DNA of 64,000 bases, taken from the NCBI RefSeq assembly GCF_018446385.1, contig NC_056001.1, forward strand, positions 6,653,600 through 6,717,599, given 5' to 3'. The stretch comes from Zingiber officinale (lineage: Eukaryota > Streptophyta > Magnoliopsida > Zingiberales > Zingiberaceae). The notes under the pieces are model-generated. The model did not search any database. It saw only the letters and a program-made list of their open reading frames with translations, and was not told where the DNA came from. Shown piece after piece: positions 57,698 to 64,000 of the stretch. Numbering within the stretch: position 1 is the first letter of the stretch; the number at the start of each line of letters is the position of its first letter. The position numbers and the translations under genes are program-made.

Positions 57698-58611
57698 TGT
57701 TGGTCCTCTAGCGGTCGGCTAGAGGGGGGAATAACCCTAAGAAATAAACAAATACCCTTTCTCGAACTTGGAACTAAGTTAGGCAAAATACTTGTAAAAC
57801 AACAGAAAAGAAATGAATAAAATAAAGATAGAGGCAATAAAAATTTACTTGGTTTACAATCAGATGATTGTTAATTCAAGACAAATAAATCTCACTAAGG
57901 GCTTGTTCTTCCAAAGGCGGAGTAGTATCTTACAACATTGAAAGTATAAAAAGTAGAGAACAAAATTAGAAGTGTAAGCACAGAAGTTGTTACAAGTGTT
58001 GTTCTAACTATAGAAATCAGGATTGCATTTATAGGCCTGATCCGGGCGTCTGGAAGGGTTCCTGGCGCCTGGGTGTGGATAAAAGTTTATCCACGTCACA
58101 ACGGATCGTGACAGAACAGGTCTGGATAAAATTTTTGGTCAGGGCACCTAGAAGGGTTCCGGCGCTTGGACTAAACAGGGGCGCCTTAGCAAGGTGCCTC
58201 AGCTAAACCAGACTGGTCTGGGTGCCCAGACCATGACCAACTTCAAGTTGACTTTTCGTTCAAATCTTCTGCTCCGACTCCGCTCGCTTGGGTGATTTCA
58301 GCCATCCAGAATAAGACTCACCCGAACCCATTTTCCGGCCTTCTCGATCAGTCCTCCGCTCCAGTTTCTCATCCCTCGGAAATGTCGCACGCCTCATTCT
58401 GGTCCGCCAGCATACTTTTCCGCAGTGCCTCGCCCCTCAGACGCACCAAGTCTGTCGGCTCTTTCCTGTGTCGTCATTCTCACTAGTTGTGTCTTTCACT
58501 CGACTTCCTGTGCTTCTAAGTTCTTGCACATTTAGACACAAGACATCCAAATAACAACAGGACCTAACTTGACTTGGTTGATCCCATCAAAACCATCACA
58601 GGATACTTACA
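57698..58611 (-). repeat. 5' LTR of the inner gag-only element
   Basis: 914 bp. It holds GGGCGCC/GGCGCCTGG-type repeats (58040-58210). Confidence 0.9.
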
Positions 58612-58647
58612 ATATGCAATGCTATTGGTAGTTTGATGTATACAATG

Positions 58648-58935
58648 AGATAAAATCTCATCCTCGTCACAATAGCTCCGTAATAGTTCTGCAGCATTAA
58701 AGCTGCCTTCAGTTAACCTGAGGCACCTCAGTTACTGTTCATCTAAGGTGTCTCTAGTCAATTGAGGTGCTTTTATTCCCTTTTATAGCAGCTTATCTGC
58801 TAGATACTCGAGGCACCTCCAATCACTAGAGGTGCCTCAGGTCTTCAAGTCTTCATGGTAAACTTCTAAGTTGACCATTTTCGAACTCTGTCACTTGGGT
58901 GATACTTTGGTCGTCTGAAGTTAATCTCATCGAGA
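58648..58935 (-). repeat. Partial LTR of family F
   Basis: It aligns with 50376-50665 and 62120-62400 (start AATGAGATAAAATCTCATCC), but both LTR ends are missing. Confidence 0.75.
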
Positions 58936-60416
58936 TGTACTAGAAGGGGGTAAAAATCCATTAGTATTACACTTGGTTCATCTTTCATTAGAGGTACCTT
59001 TGTTAATCTTATCGAGACATGCTAGAAGAGGGTAAATAGTACTCGTGGTTTTTTTTTTTCACTTTTTCATTTAAAATCAATCAAAGTAAAACATAGCGGA
59101 ATAAATAAAAGAAAGCAAAAGTAACGCTAACAAGGTAGAGTTTTACTTGGTTCGAAGCCTTTGAGGACTTCTACTCCAGGGTCCGCGATCATTGATCGCT
59201 TTAGTTGGGCAATCACTAATAATTCGAATAATGATTACAAACTTGAAGTACAATAGTAAAAATCAAGTTACCAACAACAATAGAATTAACAGTCATTCAT
59301 CAATTGTTGGAGTAGCATTTGGTGCGTTGTCGAATCGTTCTGAAGTAGTGCGCAAGAGCTTAAATAGTTCTGAATGATGTCTGAATGTCTCTCCTCGAAG
59401 CTGCTGGTCGAACCCTATTTTATAGCTGAGCTAGACCTGATCCAGATCTACTGATCTCGGGATCAGTCTTTGACTCGATGTTGATTGGTCGACCGAACCT
59501 TCTGCATCTACCCATCTTCATATCCAGATGTTGCCGCTTCGGATAAAACCTTCGTTCAGTCGACCGATCCTGCTATCCTCGCTGGCTTATCTGGTTCGAT
59601 CAACCCGGTCCGATCAAGTCACTGGTTATCCACTATTCGATCGACTGAACCTGAGATTCGGTCGACTGATCCCTTGGTCAAATCTGATCAAGTCGCTTCT
59701 TATCTAATCTTTTTGCTTGAGGGTTTGGTCTACCGATCAGGATGTTTGGTCGACCGAACAAGCCAAAATTCTAACTTGCAAATTGTTAGTATTCCTGCAA
59801 AATAGAGTTAGAATAAAATGCAAATAACATGTAAAGATAATTTTTGACAGCCTTCTGACTGTCTGGTCCTAACTTTGAGTTTCACTGAAACTCTAGGTCA
59901 GACTGATGCCTATTGTTCCCTCTTTAGGGAACACATCCTCACTTACTCCTCTCAGGAGAGTTTACCTTTTGCCAGACCAGTCCTTTAGACCGTTTGAACT
60001 TTTGCTCAACATCCGAAACTTCACGACTTTTCCACTAGACGTCCAATCTCTAACCCGTCCAGTCTTTCACCTGGTGTCCGTGACCCCCAGGATTTTCACC
60101 TAGAGTTCTCAACTCTAGGATTTCGTCTAACATCTTCGACCTACTAAGACTTTGCCCAGTCCACCGGACCAAAACTTCGTTGCCTAACCGCAGCTAAGAC
60201 TTTCCATAACCTACGGTTACCACCCCCTAGGACCTAGGGTTACCTCCCCTAAGGTTTTCCACCTGCCTAGAATCCACTAGGACTTTTATCTAAGAACACT
60301 TAGGATTTTCCTGCAAGCTCAGTCACACTTGTTAGATCACAATACATCTTAACTTTTGAATACATTGTCATAATCAAAACTCAGGTTCAATCGTCTAGGT
60401 GCTCCCTGTACCAACA
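58936..60416 (-). repeat. LTR of the C/D family, one end clear
   Basis: The right edge TACCAACA ends at 60416. The interior matches solo LTRs C and D in layout: a TCGAAGCC-type leader, repeated GGTCGACCGA motifs (59490-59760), and a CCTAGGTTACC block. The left edge is unclear, with two similar starts near 58940 and 59030. No target duplication was confirmed. Confidence 0.65.
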
Positions 60417-60465
60417 AGTAATACAGATTATTTTCATGCTTTCACAACTTATGCTATGATACCAA

Positions 60466-60808
60466 TGATGGGATTATAATAAAAATATATTAAACGAAAT
60501 AGTAAATCATACCTCGTCGCCACAAAATTTGGAGAGGAGAAAATGCTGGATGGAGGAAGACGCCTCCTACTATCGGAAGAGCGATTACAGAATCAGAAAG
60601 CTCTCCACAATTCCACAAACCCCCATAACCTCGGATATTCTTCTTCTATGTGAAATCAAATCTCACGTTCACAACCCCTCTCCTTTTTTTCCTCATGAAC
60701 CACCCTTGGACACACCCTTTATAATGAGAATTGTCCTAGGGGTAAAAGGGACTTTTTCCACAAAAGAAAGTGGGGAACGTGGGCATGCCCACGTTCCCAT
60801 TTCTTACA
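60466..60808 (-). repeat. 5' LTR of the TRIM-like element
   Basis: 343 bp, next to the primer site. It is flanked on the right by target copy GTAGC. Confidence 0.9.
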
Positions 60809-60912
60809 GTAGCATCTTAGTTATCTTTTTCTCTAAAGTAGTTTTGCTGCATAACTACTTTAGAGAAAAAGAAAAGTAATATGCTACCGTAAGAAATGGG
60901 AACGTGGGCATG
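60784..60912. repeat. 60-bp inverted duplication with 9-bp loop across an LTR edge
   Basis: Arms 60784-60843 and 60853-60912 are near-complementary, the inner 19 bp perfectly so. The left arm contains the last 25 bp of the LTR, the target copy, and host sequence. The word GTTTTGCTGCAT appears at 60841-60852 and again at 60914-60925, just after the right arm. Confidence 0.92.
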
Positions 60913-60929
60913 AGTTTTGCTGCATGTTT

Positions 60930-61650
60930 CTTATCAAAGTTATTAGATTTAAAAAACTTTAAAAATTTTCTTACCATAAATGCTTCTTCGTCTTCGTTGA
61001 GAGAAGACTCTGAATCTGGTTCGAGCTTTTTAGACTTGAGTGCTAGATTCTATTTCAGTTTTTTTTTTTACTTTTATGAGTTCTACATTTAGAGATTCGT
61101 GAAGTTCTAAAGTTGAAAATAAACTTATTCAAGTACTTACCTCGAGGCCCTTGGAGATATAGTCGGAGTTTACTATTGACATTCATTTCGGTGTTCTCTA
61201 AAATGCATTTAGAGCATACCTTAGTGAATCTTACTTCGTTACCATTTCTCCGAGGTTATTGAGTTCAATGATTAGTTCTTTGATCTGTGTATGCAGTTGC
61301 ACCACCTTTTCTCCCTCTTTCATCAAGAGGTTGGTTAGTCGATTTCGGAGCAGGTCTCATCTTGCCAATTTTCCTTTTGAAGTTCTTTTATGAAGCTCTA
61401 GGAACTTCTCCCAGAACTCTTTGACAGAGTTGTATATCGTTGGCCATGAAGTTTGTCTATTACTTTTTGTTCCATTGGTGCTTTTCTTTTTTTCTCCATT
61501 CTCATCCCAGAGTGCTTCAAAACTATATTTAATTATTAGAAGAATATCAAAGTTAGTTAAAAAAAAATACTTCCATCCGACACTTCCAAACTGCAAATTC
61601 CTCCTCAAACTTCGGTGGGGTGAATGCTTGATCCGGTCATTTTCTTGTTA
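60930..61650 (-). pseudogene. gag N-terminal part of the outer element
   Basis: Aligns with the N-terminal and middle part of the inner gag (for example FWEKFLELHKRTSKGK at about 61360-61420). It is broken. The other gag part of this element is beyond the 8.36-kb insertion. Confidence 0.75.
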
Positions 61651-61723
61651 CTTTAGTTAACGTTTAGTCCTTCTAAGGCGTCTAAGCTCTGATATCACGT
61701 TTGTATCGGGCTCTGATACCACT

Positions 61724-62680
61724 TCTTAGATCAGGTGGATCGGTTAGAGAGGGTGAATAGATGACCTACAAAACAAGTTAAAACCTTCTTTTGCTTTCTC
61801 GCTTAGTAAGGATACACAATTAATTAAAATCAAATAATTAACATAAAAATAAACAAGTGACTCGAGGATTTACTTGGTTACTACCTATGTAGTTATTAAT
61901 TTAAGACAATTGAAAGCACTAAAAGAAAACTCCTTTTTCGACAATAGTTTGAGACGGAGAAGCCCCTTACAATGATTAAAAGCTCAGAAATGAAGTACGA
62001 AAGTTGATTCTAAGTGTGTTGTTGATCTCCTGCCTCTAATGCTCTATTTATAGCATTTTGGTTACAAGTGACCATTGTTGATGAGGCATTGTAGGCGCTT
62101 CCAATGAAATTGAGGGTGTCTCCAATGAGATAAAATCTCATCCTCATCACAATGGCTCCACAACAGTTTTGCAGTATTAGAGCCGCCTTTAGTTGACTTG
62201 AGGTACCTCAGTTACTGTTAATCCAAGGTACTTCTAGTCAACTAAGGCGCCTTTATTCCCTTTTACATCAACTTATCTGCTGGATACTCGAGGCACCTTC
62301 AATCACCAGAGGCGTCTCAGGTCTTCAAGTCTTCATGGTCAACTTTTCAGTTGACCATTTTTGGACTCTGTCACTTGGGTCATACTTTGGTCGTCCGAAG
62401 TTGTGCTCATCCAAACCCAACTCCGACCTTCTCCTCCAGCAGACTGTCTCCTGGCTTTTCGTCCTTCAGATGCGTCGAGCGCATCTTCTCACTCCATTTG
62501 TGTACTTTTCTACAGTTCTTCATCTCTCAGATGCACCAAGCCCAACAAGTCATTTCCCGTGCTATCCTTCTTACTCATTGCACTTCCGCTCGATTTCTTA
62601 TGTTCCTAAGTCTATATCAAATATACAAAGACCTAACTTAACTCAGTTGATTACATTAAAATTAATCCAGAATACTTATA
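61724..62680 (-). repeat. 5' LTR of the outer gag-only element
   Basis: 957 bp, matching 50022-50971. The right edge is set by target copy CATAC at 62681-62685. Confidence 0.85.
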
Positions 62681-62685
62681 CATAC

Positions 62686-63286
62686 CCCCTAACTAGTCAT
62701 GTTTTTAATAAAAAGAAAGTCACCTTTAAGAGAATGAATTGACAAGAAGAGGCCTCAAATTTGATTTAGAGAGACAACTCGAAAAGCTCAGCCATGTTCC
62801 CCCTTCAAGTATAAAGACGATATAGCTAGGATTTAGGTTTGAAACTAAGGGCCCAATTTTCATCTGACTAGAAGTCCCAATTTGACCTAAATAGAAGGCC
62901 CAATAGGAAGGTCTAAGCCGTAAGTGAAAGTCAGAGTTATGGTTTGAAACCTAAACGGCTAAACCTTCGACGACAAAATGGAAAACAATATTTAAAAAAA
63001 AAACATCGAAAATAACTAAAATTGTACAAGTATTCCATGTATTCGATCTTCTATCTTTATTAATGTATGGCATGATACTTTTTTTCTGCATACGATCACA
63101 CCATTAGAAATATTTAGTCTTAATCTTCGGTAAACACCTTAATTAAAAAAAAATGCGGTAGGTTTAATTGATCATCGACAGTCAAACAAATGAACCTACC
63201 CCTAACAAACACTGATAACTATATCTAATCACATCATGCATGCATCACCCGTATAATTGCTTTATTGAGTTTAAAAATTCCACTCG
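62686..63286. other. AT-rich region after the LTR stack
   Basis: No coding region, inverted repeats or LTR ends were recognised. Confidence 0.5.
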
Positions 63287-63598
63287 ATGATTACCTTGAT
63301 CATGTATAACCCAACCAAACCTTTTTATAATTCAGGTTTTGTACTAGATGATGTCAAAAGTTTCTCCTACCAGCTGCTTAATCATGCATTAATTAAAAAC
63401 TGTGTGTTTTCACTTTTGCTGAAGGTTCTCCAGTCTCTCTATGAAATGAAAGATGCACCAACTCCTTTTGACATCCTTGCTAAAGTAGTCTACTCTCATC
63501 TAAAAAGTTCTCGAGGACTCCTCATCTCTCTAGCTAAAGCTGGATCTGCTAACAGCTTAATTCATGATTGCCTACCCACATTAATTCTGTTCATCTGA
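63287..63598 (+). CDS. Weak hypothetical ORF, 103 aa, possibly an exon
   Basis: I do not recognise a family. Codons after about 63336 follow a plausible acceptor (TTATAATTCAG) and read FVLDDVKSFSYQLLNHAL, then VLQSLYEMKDAPTPFDILAK and SSRGLLISLAKAGSANSL. The composition looks helical and protein-like, unlike the noise frames around it. It might be one exon of a gene continuing beyond the window, a decayed exon, or chance. The first dozen residues before the acceptor look like intron translation. Confidence 0.25.
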   Translation: MITLIMYNPTKPFYNSGFVLDDVKSFSYQLLNHALIKNCVFSLLLKVLQSLYEMKDAPTPFDILAKVVYSHLKSSRGLLISLAKAGSANSLIHDCLPTLILFI

Positions 63599-64000
63599 TG
63601 GTGCCAAGGACATTTTTAAATCTTCTGGGCTGTGGCAGGAAAAAATTGATCATTATATATATATATTAATGATTAATTAATTTTCAGCTGGTGTGTTCTT
63701 GTCCTCCACCCTTCTTGTAGAAGCCCTAGCCCAATTAAGGCTTCATGCAGACAAGTACGAGCTAGCTAGCTAGCCCTAATCTTCAACCAAGCGATGATGA
63801 TATGGAGGGATGAATAAGTCCACTCTAATAAAGAAGGTGCTGCTAAAGAGCAAAACACATATTTAATGTCATCGAACAGAGCTGGTTAGACGTTGCATCA
63901 TTTCTATATATATCAAGACGGCATGCATGCTCAGTTGTTCTGTAATTAAGATCGATGTTGATCATCGGTCTGTAAATACGCCTTCTGTATGGCAGATGCG
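63599..64000. other. AT-rich end of the window
   Basis: Contains CTAGCTAGCTAG (63764-63775) and short TATATA runs. No gene was recognised. Confidence 0.5.

Larger units (their letters stand above)
53120..58611 (-). mobile_element. Inner gag-only LTR element (family E), fossil
   Basis: The right (5') LTR is 57698-58611 (914 bp, TGTTGG...TTACA on plus), with a tRNA-Met primer site at 57687-57696. The left (3') LTR runs from about 53120 to 55209, split by solo LTR D, and its far edge is unresolved. The interior (55210-57697, 2,488 bp) holds gag at 56580-57640 and an AT-rich noncoding stretch at 55210-56540. A purine tract adjoins the left LTR. As in the outer element, no protease, integrase or RT is present. 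The same layout in two copies indicates a gag-only non-autonomous family (TR-GAG type). Confidence 0.85.
52451..60808 (-). mobile_element. Short-LTR, TRIM-like element holding further LTR insertions
   Basis: The LTRs are 52451-52797 (347 bp) and 60466-60808 (343 bp), flanked by the perfect target duplication GTAGC (52446-52450 and 60809-60813). The primer site, a revcomp near-match to tRNA-Met, lies at 60451-60464. Apart from nested insertions, only about 300-400 bp of own interior is visible (52798 to about 53120, and 60417-60465), with no coding region. That size is TRIM-like. By eye the LTRs differ at roughly one position in ten, so it is not recent. It was inserted into the gag of the outer element. 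Confidence 0.85.
50022..62680 (-). mobile_element. Outer gag-only LTR element (family F), fossil, hosting the nested stack
   Basis: The LTRs are 50022-50971 (950 bp) and 61724-62680 (957 bp), bounded by the target duplication CATAC (50017-50021 and 62681-62685). The primer site for initiator tRNA-Met (revcomp, about 61709-61720) lies next to the right LTR. A purine-rich tract lies next to the left. Once the 8.36-kb insertion (52451-60808) is set aside, the interior is about 2.4 kb: gag (60930-61650 and 52140-52460) and an AT-rich noncoding part (50972-52140). No protease, integrase or RT was seen. It is broken. It is the oldest layer here. Confidence 0.88.

Noticed and set aside
54502-62742. 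Many 60-135-codon frames
   Set aside because: They translate LTR U3/R sequence, including GGCGCC- or GTCGAC-rich repeats, and recur in different frames in different LTR copies.

Overview
This window is plant nuclear DNA. It has GT-AG split genes, long AT-rich introns, GC-rich first exons, and plant-specific families (VQ protein, RABA-type Rab GTPase, MAP65, DUF868). Ty1/copia-type LTR elements with initiator-tRNA-Met primer sites and an RTE LINE are also present. The GC-rich first exons and abundant LTR/solo-LTR content suggest a monocot. A Zingiberales-like genome is only a guess. There are no prokaryotic genes and no CRISPR array.

Layout. 1-1.9 kb: a single-exon VQ-motif gene (+). 1.9-6.5 kb: a broken copia element (+) that starts 65 bp after the VQ stop codon. 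6.48-8.90 kb: three terminal-inverted-repeat (TIR) elements, each bounded by (TA)n. The third carries an open fragment of an IRX14-type GT43 xylosyltransferase gene. 9.56-10.63 kb: a conserved-looking single-exon gene of unknown function (+). 11.8-14.7 kb: a two-exon RABA/Rab11 GTPase (-). 15.14-26.47 kb: an eight-exon dnaJ 6/DNAJC9-type co-chaperone (+), divergent from the Rab gene. Its 9.5-kb first intron holds a broken minus-strand copia element with two further solo LTRs inside it. 27.1-34.9 kb: a MAP65-1-type microtubule bundler (+), nine coding exons, 590 aa. 35.5-39.5 kb: a decayed RTE LINE split by a solo LTR. 39.7-40.7 kb: a two-exon DUF868 gene (-). 42.0-45.7 kb (5' leader probably to 49.5 kb): the TFIIA gamma subunit gene (-), 106 aa, whose large intron holds a complete-looking miniature LTR element (TRIM) with an internal minisatellite.

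50.0-62.7 kb is a stack of nested LTR elements. An outer gag-only element has TSD CATAC. A short-LTR element with TSD GTAGC sits in its gag. Inside that lie a second gag-only element plus LTR fragments, and in one LTR of the second element is a solo LTR with TSD AACTT. The last 1.3 kb holds only a weak ORF.

The host genes are unrelated housekeeping genes (vesicle traffic, chaperone, microtubule, general transcription), not a pathway. No new defence- or operon-like system was found. The most interesting items are the captured IRX14 fragment, the gag-only LTR family present in two nested copies, the minisatellite-bearing TRIM, and a 60-bp inverted duplication across an LTR edge. Exon coordinates were derived by hand from splice signals and reading phase, and family names come from remembered protein sequences; no search was run.
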